A stretch of 5,941 bases of DNA from Oscillospiraceae bacterium (GTDB taxonomy: Bacteria; Bacillota; Clostridia; Oscillospirales; Acutalibacteraceae): assembly GCA_902774165.1 (NCBI GenBank), contig CACYHJ010000170.1, forward strand, positions 1 through 5,941. The letters run 5' to 3'. The notes below the pieces were generated by a model. It searched no databases, had not been told where the DNA came from, and saw only the letters and a list, made by a program, of their open reading frames with translations. Positions 1-5,826 of this stretch are shown in pieces (within the stretch, counting starts at the first letter, position 1; each line of letters starts with the position of its first letter). The position numbers were made by a program, and so were the translations under genes.

Positions 1-1065
1 ATAGCCGTTGATCGTGAGCTGGACGTTGACGTAGTTTTCCGCCATGCCGCCCTTGAAATCGTTCAGCTCGTCGGTCATATACAGCACGTCGTTCGCCGCC
101 AGCTTCTTTTTGGCGCACAGCAGCCCCATATCGGAAACGTATATCTTAAACGCGTCGATATCCCGGTAGTTTTCGGGGGGCTTTTTGATCTGCTCCAGCC
201 GGTAGACCTGAGAGACGATCCCCGAAAGCGTCAGCCACTCGACAGCGTTTTCAAATTCCGAGGCGCGTCCGCCTTTTTTGATAAGCTTATACTGAAAACG
301 CGTGTGGGGCCTGGAAAGCTGTACGGTGATATTATCGTAGGTCAGCCGCGTTTTTTTGATCTCGTTCAGGTTGTTATATTTGCTCATGTCGTTGAGATAG
401 CTCGCAAGGATCGTATCCTGCGTATGGCGCACCAGAACGTAATCCCGCGTTTCGGCGAATTGCGCCACACATTCCGGCATTCCACCCACGACCAGATACT
501 GCCGGTAAAGACGCATGGCGGCGTCGTGCAGGGCGGCGGGCATCGGCGTATCGGCGTCAAAGTGCGCGCGGATCTCTTGAACAAGTTCTTCTTCCCCCAT
601 GGCAAGCATAAACTCTTCCATATCCATCGGATACAGCGTTTTGATATCCACCTTGCCAACGGGAAAGGAGAACGCCGCCCGGTTCACCGCCACACCCAGC
701 AGGCTGCCGGCGACGATGATGTGGTATTCCGGCGCGTCCTCGCAGAAGTATTTCAGGGAAGTCAGCGCCCGTTCGCAGAGCTGCACCTCATCGAACACGA
801 TCAGCGTCTTTTCTTTAACGATGGTTTCCCCGGCGATCCGGGACAGCAGCGGCAGCAGATACGCCGGGCTGATGTCTTCCTCAAAGCAGGCGTTCAGCTT
901 CGGGTTGGTTTCAAAGTTGAAATACGCCACGTTTTCGTAGTGCTTGCGCCCGAATTCCAGAATCGCGTAGGTTTTGCCCACCTGCCTTGCCCCCTGTAAA
1001 ATCAAAGGCTTGCGGTAGGGGCCGGTTTTCCATTGTTCCAGGTAGCTTTGTATTTTTCTGAACAT
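1..1065 (-). CDS. AAA+ ATPase, AAA_14/DUF4143 type (COG1373-like), 3' end outside window
   Basis: The frame runs from an ATG at 1065 to the left edge without a stop: 355 codons, with the C-terminus missing (relatives are usually about 400-450 residues). A Walker A loop GARQVGKT is at residues 25-32 and a Walker B strand LIVFDEVQ at 88-95. A sensor-like strand IIVAGSLLG follows at 116-124. The GGMP turn (194-197), the IYVSDMGLL strand (308-316) and GGMAENYV (339-346) fit the DUF4143 C-terminal region typical of these proteins. The start is supported by GAGGTG placed 5 nt upstream. The family hydrolyses ATP and is cytoplasmic, but its cellular role is poorly defined; some members are linked to defence or toxin-antitoxin loci, which this window does not show. 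The gene has its own promoter and lies 84 bp after the hydrolase gene. Family call is firm, function unknown. Confidence 0.93.
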   Translation of the reverse strand, partial: MFRKIQSYLEQWKTGPYRKPLILQGARQVGKTYAILEFGRKHYENVAYFNFETNPKLNACFEEDISPAYLLPLLSRIAGETIVKEKTLIVFDEVQLCERALTSLKYFCEDAPEYHIIVAGSLLGVAVNRAAFSFPVGKVDIKTLYPMDMEEFMLAMGEEELVQEIRAHFDADTPMPAALHDAAMRLYRQYLVVGGMPECVAQFAETRDYVLVRHTQDTILASYLNDMSKYNNLNEIKKTRLTYDNITVQLSRPHTRFQYKLIKKGGRASEFENAVEWLTLSGIVSQVYRLEQIKKPPENYRDIDAFKIYVSDMGLLCAKKKLAANDVLYMTDELNDFKGGMAENYVNVQLTINGY

Positions 1066-1069
1066 GATT

Positions 1070-1098
1070 TCACCTCACAAGATCATCTTGCGAGGTGA
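1070..1098. promoter_or_regulatory. 29-bp near-perfect palindrome over start region and Shine-Dalgarno of the ATPase gene
   Basis: Two 14-nt arms (1070-1083 and 1085-1098) surround a single central base at 1084 and match at all but one pair (1077/1091). On the minus-strand RNA that pair becomes G-U, so a 13-bp stem with a UGA loop can form. The arm near the gene contains the Shine-Dalgarno GAGGTG (1071-1076), and the other arm touches the last base of the -10 box. This suggests either a DNA operator for a dimeric protein or an RNA hairpin that hides the ribosome site. No U-run follows, so it is not a terminator. Confidence 0.75.
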
Positions 1099-1126
1099 TT
1101 ATATCAAATATTCGTGTAAAAATCAA
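1098..1126 (-). promoter_or_regulatory. Sigma-A-type promoter of the ATPase gene
   Basis: On the minus strand a perfect TATAAT (1098-1103) lies 17 nt after TTGATT (1121-1126), which matches four of six -35 consensus bases. Transcription would begin near 1091, inside the palindrome, giving a leader of about 26 nt before the ATG at 1065. This predicts that the ATPase gene is transcribed independently of the upstream hydrolase gene. Confidence 0.75.
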
Positions 1127-1137
1127 GTGAATATTTG
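1105..1137. repeat. Inverted repeat CAAATATTC / GAATATTTG around the -35 box
   Basis: Perfect 9-bp inverted repeats lie at 1105-1113 and 1129-1137, separated by 15 bp that contain the -35 hexamer. Placement around the promoter would suit an operator. The AT-rich arms and the absence of a following T-run argue against a terminator for the hydrolase gene. AT-rich DNA produces such repeats by chance fairly easily, so the functional reading is tentative. Confidence 0.45.
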
Positions 1138-1149
1138 GTGATATTTGCA

Positions 1150-2256
1150 TTATTCTTCGTGAATGTATTCCATCTCTTGTCGGGGACTTCGCTTTTGGGC
1201 AAACATCCACTCCGCCCAAGGCTCGGTTTTAAGAAAATAAGGGACCAGATAATGGTGTCCCTTACCGTCCACGCGAGTGTATTTCACCGGCGCGCCCAGC
1301 TCCCGCAAAACGGCGACGGTCGCGTCGTCGCGGTCGATGGACACTACGGTATCGTCCACCGAATGGGAGACCCAGATGGGCAGGGCTTTCATGTGCGAAA
1401 GCGTCTCCGGCGTCGGCGGCCACGGCAGATCCGGGTGGTACAACTCTCCCATCATCGGCATGGCGCAGGCGTAAAAGTCCGGGAACAGGTAGGCGGAAAG
1501 CCACGTCCCCGCGCCGCCCCAGGAGCCGCCCATGCAGTAAATACGCGTCATATCGGTCTGCGCCTCTTCGGCGATCTGTTCACACAGGTCTTTTACGGCG
1601 GCGATGTAATCGTGATACTCATAAGCGCCGGACTGCGTGGACTGCGGGATCAGCACCGTAAAATCCCTTTTGAACAGCGGTCTTCTCTTGCGGGCGGGGA
1701 ACCATTCGGGATAGGGGCCTTCCAGGTAATTCCACAGCGGACGGATATTGTCTGTCCCCACTTCGCCGCCGCCGTGGAAGTGCACCAGAAGCGGTTGCCC
1801 GGGTTTTTTTGCGTATTTCACCCTGTAGGGGAACCACAGGCCGTGCGTTTTGCTGACGTACCACCCCGGCTTAAAGGAGAGCGGAGAACCGCGCTCCTCA
1901 CGCGCGTCGCCGCCGTGTTTTGTCAGCAACGCGTCCCGTTTGGCAATTTCCTTCGCCGCCTGCCTGTTCTGCTTTTGGAAAGACTTCTCCCACTCCTGCG
2001 CCGTAAAAGGCCATTTTTCATATTTTGTCGCCAATACGACCCGATCCGCCGTCAGCAGGTACGGGCGATGATCCTCCCCGATCAGGCGCAGCTTGAATTC
2101 CGCCCTTCCGGTTTCTTTTAACAGGATCGCGCGAACCTCGTCCAACTGCCCGTCAGTCACTTCCACGATCCGGCAATCGGATAATTCACCGACAACCGGA
2201 AAAACCTCGGGCAGGCTGATCCGGTCCTTTTGATCGATCGAAATGTGATACTTCAT
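1150..2256 (-). CDS. Alpha/beta-hydrolase, predicted esterase/peptidase (COG4099-like)
   Basis: A 368-residue protein when started at 2256, where AAGGAGG sits 7 nt upstream; an ATG at 2277 would add 7 residues and has only a weaker site. The C-terminal two thirds is a serine hydrolase domain. An oxyanion-hole HGGGE is at residues 161-165, the nucleophile elbow GGSWGG has Ser245, an acid in HSVDD is Asp301 or Asp302, and the catalytic His is 334 or 335 in GKGHH. This order and spacing fit the esterase/PHB-depolymerase-like group. The first 120 or so residues are not recognised; they appear beta-rich and then helical (rich in Glu, Lys, Gln). No signal peptide or membrane segment is visible, so it should act in the cytoplasm. 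Substrate is unknown; likely chemistry is hydrolysis of an ester or amide. It follows the permease and its remnant with no clear promoter or terminator between, so co-transcription with the permease is plausible. Confidence 0.9.
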   Translation of the reverse strand: MKYHISIDQKDRISLPEVFPVVGELSDCRIVEVTDGQLDEVRAILLKETGRAEFKLRLIGEDHRPYLLTADRVVLATKYEKWPFTAQEWEKSFQKQNRQAAKEIAKRDALLTKHGGDAREERGSPLSFKPGWYVSKTHGLWFPYRVKYAKKPGQPLLVHFHGGGEVGTDNIRPLWNYLEGPYPEWFPARKRRPLFKRDFTVLIPQSTQSGAYEYHDYIAAVKDLCEQIAEEAQTDMTRIYCMGGSWGGAGTWLSAYLFPDFYACAMPMMGELYHPDLPWPPTPETLSHMKALPIWVSHSVDDTVVSIDRDDATVAVLRELGAPVKYTRVDGKGHHYLVPYFLKTEPWAEWMFAQKRSPRQEMEYIHEE

Positions 2257-2263
2257 AGAGAAA

Positions 2264-2270
2264 CCTCCTT
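2264..2270 (-). promoter_or_regulatory. Shine-Dalgarno AAGGAGG that fixes the hydrolase start at 2256
   Basis: AAGGAGG on the minus strand ends 7 nt before the ATG at 2256. It lies inside the first codons of the longer alternative frame (ATG at 2277), which makes the shorter start the better choice. The site overlaps the stop codon of the permease remnant (2270-2272) by one base. Confidence 0.8.
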
Positions 2271-2380
2271 TATTCATGCATATCGTCCTTCAAAACGGCG
2301 ATCAGCTCTTCCTTTTCAAAGAGGTGCTGCGCCAGCAAATCCGCCGCGATGAAGAAAAAGAACAGGAAAAGCAACGTGAG
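2270..2380 (-). pseudogene. C-terminal remnant (36 codons) of a second FtsX-type permease
   Basis: Directly after the permease stop (2381-2383), in the same frame, 36 sense codons and a TAA (2270-2272) remain. They encode a hydrophobic stretch (LTLLFLFFFIAADLL) followed by a short polar linker and ELIAVLKDDMHE. This matches the tail of the intact upstream permease: a last membrane helix, then EQLITVLKDET. The nucleotide sequences are clearly diverged, so it is not a recent duplication. There is no start codon before the last few residues and no ribosome site, so it is unlikely to be translated alone. Most likely a tandem paralogue lost all but its 3' end by deletion. A less likely reading is programmed read-through that extends the permease by 37 residues. 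Confidence 0.7.
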
Positions 2381-4540
2381 TTATGTTTCATCCTTCAGCA
2401 CCGTGATCAATTGTTCCATATCATTATTGTTCTGATAAAACCTTCCCAAAACGGCAAAAAGCGCAAACATGAAAATCGCCGCCAACAGAGAGAATACCGC
2501 CGCGCTCGCGCAGGCGCTGAATACCTTTTGCGCCACCCATTCGATTGTCTGCGGCACGTTCAAATCATACAGTGCGCCGCCGACGCCCTGAAGCCCTTCA
2601 AAGAGCATCCCCTTCATCAGGAACAGGTAGACGGGCACGAATAGAATACAGCCGGAAACAAAGGTAAGAGCCGCACAGCGAACACTGTAAAATATGCTTT
2701 CATACAGACGCATTCCACTGCGCTGTTTTTCGCTCAGCCCCAGCGAATAGAGGATCGCATATTCCCGAAAACGCATCTTTTGATCCAGATATACAATATC
2801 AACGACGTTAGCAATCATGAAAACGGCGCTCAGCCCAAAGAAAAAAATGTAAAATGAACGGAACTGAGCCTGAAAAGCATCAAGATCCAACTGCATTTGC
2901 GCTTTATCCCGCTGCTGGTAAATACCTTTGCCGTCTTTGTTCATCGGTGTTCCGTATATTTCCGTGCCGACGCCGAACCTCCGGTTACGGATATCGTACT
3001 CGTTAAACTGTTTGACGCTGTCCAGCAGCGCCGCGCTGAGCGCGGCATGATCGTTCGTGTGAATCAGCGCGGTATTCCAGATCATCACCCCGGACATAAA
3101 GTCCGCAAATGCTCCTTCGTCGTTTTGAGAGAGCAAAAGAAAGGGCATATCATGCTCATTCAGATCATATTCAAGCAAGGTTGCAGTATCTTTCAACTGA
3201 CCGGCAATCAGAATCTCCTTTTTTGCGCAGTTTGGCAATTCCTCCTCAAAAAAAACGGATGTATTAAAATCGCTGCCGTAATAGGTGTTGACAGCGCGCA
3301 CGCCGTCCTGACCGATTTCAACGTTATTTCGGTATATCGTCATTGCCCGAGGCGTCTTCTGAAGCACCTGACAGCGCGTCCCGTCCTTACAGAGGTAAGC
3401 GCAGCAGGAATTATAAAACAGCGCTTCTCCCGCGCCGCAGTCGATCCCGTTTTCCCGGGCAATCAGCCGAAACGTATCGTCGTCCAGGAAAATAATGTCA
3501 CAGTGTACAAGCTGTCCTCGCTGTTGCAGGTCACAGGCGCAGAACATCCACATCATCGGCTCATATGAACGATCCGCGTTTTGTACGGCGTTCAGATAAG
3601 CGTCTGTCGCCTCGCTGTTTTCCGTCAGGAAAAAGGTTCTTAATCCGTCGTATATATGTTCAGTGTACATGGAAGAGATCCGTCCGCTCTGCCTGTTTTC
3701 CGTCAACACCCGATCCACCGTCTGTATCATCGGATCCGTTTTGCAGCTCGCGCTGTAGGTAATATTGATCTCCGTGCCGCCGTCCTGCTTGATATAAAAA
3801 CTCTTCAATTCAAAGAACAACCCCGTCAGCAGCAGCAACGCCGCCAGTTCTGCGGTCAGTGAAGCAAGAATAATGCGGCTGTGACGCTTATCGTTTTGCA
3901 AAAAACTTCGTTCCAAATGGCCGCCTGCGGCGAATAACCCGGGTCTCTTATCGAGCGTATTGCGATTTTCTCTTTTCTTCTTATGGCAACGGCCATTTTT
4001 ATTTCGGGACGGGGCAAAAAAGTACGCGGCGGCGGAAAGGATAACGATCGGAACCAGAACAAGCTCCGGGAGCGCAAATACAACAGAACGGGTCAGATCC
4101 GCTGTCGCTGACGGGAGCAGGTATGTCGGGCCGGACATTCGAATGAGGATTCTCGCCGCAGCAACCCCCAACGGACAACCGGCCAAAGCGCCGATACCAT
4201 CAAGCAGGAACGCATCGGCAACGATACAGGAAAACAACTGTCTTTCAGTTGCGCCTGCCGTTCTCAGCAATCGCAATTGACTGTTGTTTCCGACCAGGAA
4301 ACCGTAATAGGATAGAAAAAGATGAATACCGGAGCATAACATCGCCGCACCGCATAACAACGGGACAAAATACCGAAACATCCCGTCGCCGTCATTCGGG
4401 GCGGAATCCGCTGCCGTCCGATAAACGTTCTGCGTTGCAACCAGCAGCATGATCACGGCTGCGACGCTGAATGCGGTGAACAGAAATCTGGCGGGACTTT
4501 CCCGCCGTGTGCGTTTTTTCCAAACAGACAGGATTGACAT
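2381..4540 (-). CDS. FtsX-family ABC transporter permease with large extracytoplasmic domain
   Basis: A 719-residue membrane protein with about eight membrane segments, near residues 17-37, 56-80, 104-130, 153-176, 222-243, 562-584, 616-642 and 674-698. Two FtsX-like halves are visible: LLRTAGATERQLFSCIVADA at 91-110 and YAILYSLGLSEKQ at 594-606 are the cytoplasmic coupling segments that touch the ATPase subunit in this family. The first half has only a short loop between its first two helices, whereas the second has a region of about 315 residues (about 246-560) outside the membrane, with ten cysteines. Such permeases export or release peptides, lipids or antibiotics, or drive signalling and cell-wall enzymes, using a separate ATP-binding protein; none is in this window. 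The start has GGAGG upstream at 11 nt spacing, longer than usual. It lies 34 nt after the kinase gene and is probably co-transcribed. Substrate unknown. Confidence 0.9.
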   Translation of the reverse strand: MSILSVWKKRTRRESPARFLFTAFSVAAVIMLLVATQNVYRTAADSAPNDGDGMFRYFVPLLCGAAMLCSGIHLFLSYYGFLVGNNSQLRLLRTAGATERQLFSCIVADAFLLDGIGALAGCPLGVAAARILIRMSGPTYLLPSATADLTRSVVFALPELVLVPIVILSAAAYFFAPSRNKNGRCHKKKRENRNTLDKRPGLFAAGGHLERSFLQNDKRHSRIILASLTAELAALLLLTGLFFELKSFYIKQDGGTEINITYSASCKTDPMIQTVDRVLTENRQSGRISSMYTEHIYDGLRTFFLTENSEATDAYLNAVQNADRSYEPMMWMFCACDLQQRGQLVHCDIIFLDDDTFRLIARENGIDCGAGEALFYNSCCAYLCKDGTRCQVLQKTPRAMTIYRNNVEIGQDGVRAVNTYYGSDFNTSVFFEEELPNCAKKEILIAGQLKDTATLLEYDLNEHDMPFLLLSQNDEGAFADFMSGVMIWNTALIHTNDHAALSAALLDSVKQFNEYDIRNRRFGVGTEIYGTPMNKDGKGIYQQRDKAQMQLDLDAFQAQFRSFYIFFFGLSAVFMIANVVDIVYLDQKMRFREYAILYSLGLSEKQRSGMRLYESIFYSVRCAALTFVSGCILFVPVYLFLMKGMLFEGLQGVGGALYDLNVPQTIEWVAQKVFSACASAAVFSLLAAIFMFALFAVLGRFYQNNNDMEQLITVLKDET

Positions 4541-4551
4541 ATTCCGTAACG

Positions 4552-4556
4552 CCTCC
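4552..4556 (-). promoter_or_regulatory. Shine-Dalgarno of the permease gene with long spacing
   Basis: GGAGG on the minus strand lies 11 nt before the ATG at 4540. No in-frame start lies closer. The long spacing suggests weaker translation than for the kinase and hydrolase, both of which have 7-nt spacing. Confidence 0.55.
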
Positions 4557-4574
4557 GGTTATATTCTTCTTCAG

Positions 4575-5543
4575 TCACTGAAATGCGGCAAGTCCGCTTT
4601 TGCGCAGGTCCTTTTCAAAACGTCGGACCATCTGCGGCAGGTACCAGTGGATACGGCTACCGGTGTTGATATAGGTATAAACCTCGTGGTACAGCGCGTA
4701 AAACGCGGTTTTTACGTCACAGTTTTCGGAAACCGGGTATTTTCGTTTGTAGGTCTCATACAGACCAAACAGATTCCCGGTGAGGTTGCGCATCTGAAAC
4801 AGCTCATATTCCGGGTCCGCCCACTTGCTTTCCAGTGGGTCGATGATCGCCGTCATATGCAGCTTTTTATCGGACATGATATTCATCACGTTCAGGTCGC
4901 CGTGAATGAGACAGGCCTTTCCCACCGGCTCGCAGAATATGGCGTCAAAATGCGTCCATCCGTTCTCCATAGCTCTCAGCGCCCGTCGTCCCAGCCGCCC
5001 CGCCGAAGCCATTCGCCGCGCTTCCTCCAGTATTTCCGCAGCAAACGGCCTATAAAAATCCAGCCACGTGTCGTAAACGGCGCTGTCGATCAGCCCGAAC
5101 CTGTCGCCCGTCTGTGTGTGCCAATGGTGAGCGGCAGTCGTTACCTCGTCGGCGAACCGTTCCTTTTCCCTTTTTGAGCAAAGGAGCTTGCCGAAATCCG
5201 TAAAACAATTCGTGCCGTCCACCTTTTCCATACAGAGGAAATCCATCGGTGCTTCCGGCGACGCGGCAGCGGTAAAATACACCTGAGGCACCTTGACGGC
5301 ACTGTCCATCGCCAACAGGCGCAGCTCGTTTGCTTCCCGTTCGCAAATCCCCTCACAGCGGAAACCCTTCATAATGACCGTATACGGCGCCTTATCGATC
5401 GACGCCTCAAACACAAGACCGAAGGAGCCGCCGCCGATAAAGCGGATATCTATTACGTCACAGGACATTTCGCGCGCAAGTACGGTTTTTGCAAAAAACC
5501 GCGCCTCTTTCACATTAACGGGACGTTTTTCCATCTGCTCCAT
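4575..5543 (-). CDS. APH-fold small-molecule kinase (aminoglycoside phosphotransferase / fructosamine kinase superfamily)
   Basis: A 322-residue cytoplasmic protein with the kinase-like fold. A Gly-rich loop IGGGSFG is at residues 36-42, the ATP-binding Lys is likely Lys59 (VIMKGF), and the paired helix Glu is likely Glu73 (EREANEL). The catalytic loop HGDLNVMN is at 214-221, with Asp216 as base and Asn221, and the metal-binding Asp235 is in IIDP. It thus has all residues needed for phosphate transfer from ATP. IDP followed by DPEYELF (243-249) and a GLYETYKRKYP segment is nearer to fructosamine-kinase-like proteins than to classic drug-modifying APH enzymes, which more often have IDW or IDxG; this is inference from motif shape. 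The start is supported by GGAGG 7 nt upstream (5551-5555). It is first in the minus-strand run, before the permease, and divergent from a response regulator. Substrate could be an antibiotic, a sugar adduct or a metabolite. Confidence 0.88.
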   Translation of the reverse strand: MEQMEKRPVNVKEARFFAKTVLAREMSCDVIDIRFIGGGSFGLVFEASIDKAPYTVIMKGFRCEGICEREANELRLLAMDSAVKVPQVYFTAAASPEAPMDFLCMEKVDGTNCFTDFGKLLCSKREKERFADEVTTAAHHWHTQTGDRFGLIDSAVYDTWLDFYRPFAAEILEEARRMASAGRLGRRALRAMENGWTHFDAIFCEPVGKACLIHGDLNVMNIMSDKKLHMTAIIDPLESKWADPEYELFQMRNLTGNLFGLYETYKRKYPVSENCDVKTAFYALYHEVYTYINTGSRIHWYLPQMVRRFEKDLRKSGLAAFQ

Positions 5544-5573
5544 TGATAATCCTCCGAAAGAAAATTCATCTGT

Positions 5574-5601
5574 ATTGTAACATAAATTCCGTTTGTTTGA
5601 A
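5574..5601 (-). promoter_or_regulatory. Possible promoter of the kinase-permease run
   Basis: On the minus strand TACAAT (5574-5579; five of six consensus bases) lies 16 nt after TTCAAA (5596-5601; four of six). The predicted start would be near 5567, giving a leader of about 24 nt that includes the GGAGG site. The -35 box is weak, so an activator may be needed. Confidence 0.45.
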
Positions 5602-5699
5602 AGAATGAAATATCATTTTATGCTTTATGTGATCCCTGCAACAAAAACAGGAGCATGGAGCTTACAAATACAATATTATCGGCTGCAAGTGAAAATACG

Positions 5700-5733
5700 G
5701 TGACATTTCGGTGACGATTTCGTCACATATCGC
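5700..5733. repeat. 11-bp-spaced GTGAC/GTCAC repeats, candidate response-regulator box
   Basis: GTGAC occurs at 5700-5704 and 5711-5715, and its inverse GTCAC at 5722-5726, each exactly 11 bp apart. Read as direct repeats, units start at 5701, 5712 and 5723 with TGAC, TGAC and TCAC. The second and third also form a perfect inverted pair, GTGACG and CGTCAC with a 4-nt loop (5711-5726). ATTTCG follows two of them (5705-5710, 5717-5722) and recurs at 5748-5753. OmpR/PhoB-type regulators commonly bind tandem sites about 10-11 bp apart, and such a gene starts 94 bp downstream. Role inferred. Confidence 0.5.
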
Positions 5734-5763
5734 ATTATGCCGGCGTTATTTCGTCGAAGATTC

Positions 5764-5792
5764 TTGCTTTTTTGAAATATCTTCAGTATAAT
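5764..5792 (+). promoter_or_regulatory. Promoter of the response regulator gene
   Basis: A perfect TATAAT (5787-5792) lies 17 nt after TTGCTT (5764-5769; three of six -35 bases). Transcription would start near 5799, about 28 nt before the ATG. The repeat box at 5700-5733 lies upstream of the -35, a position compatible with activation or autoregulation. Confidence 0.55.
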
Positions 5793-5826
5793 ATATTCGA
5801 AAAAAATAAACGGAAGTGAGATCTGC

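Noticed and set aside
304..999. Open frame on the plus strand (231 codons)
   Set aside because: It is antisense to the ATPase gene with its Walker motifs; no ribosome site or recognisable domain.
1070..1098. Palindrome as a rho-independent terminator
   Set aside because: No T-run follows on either strand, and it overlaps a promoter and a ribosome site.
1135..2121. Long open frame on the plus strand (328 codons)
   Set aside because: It lies antisense to the hydrolase gene, which has clear catalytic motifs and a strong ribosome site. The plus-strand product is rich in Arg, His and Gly and shows no domain, as expected of a shadow frame in GC-rich DNA.
2257..2277. Upstream ATG of the hydrolase gene at 2277
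   Set aside because: The near-perfect AAGGAGG is placed for the ATG at 2256 and would lie within the coding sequence of the longer form. The longer start has only a partial site (AAGGA) and overlaps the permease remnant, though it cannot be excluded.
2897..3568. Open frame on the plus strand (223 codons)
   Set aside because: It lies opposite the extracytoplasmic domain of the permease and has no convincing start or domain.
4449..5177. Open frame on the plus strand (242 codons)
   Set aside because: It is antisense mainly to the kinase gene, whose catalytic loop lies on the other strand.
4575..5543. Naming the kinase as a specific antibiotic-resistance gene
   Set aside because: Only superfamily motifs are visible; the substrate cannot be read from them, and motif details differ from classic APH enzymes.
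5606..5781. Direct repeat TGAAATATC at 5606-5614 and 5773-5781
   Set aside because: A 9-bp match in AT-rich intergenic DNA at unrelated positions relative to the two promoters; likely chance.
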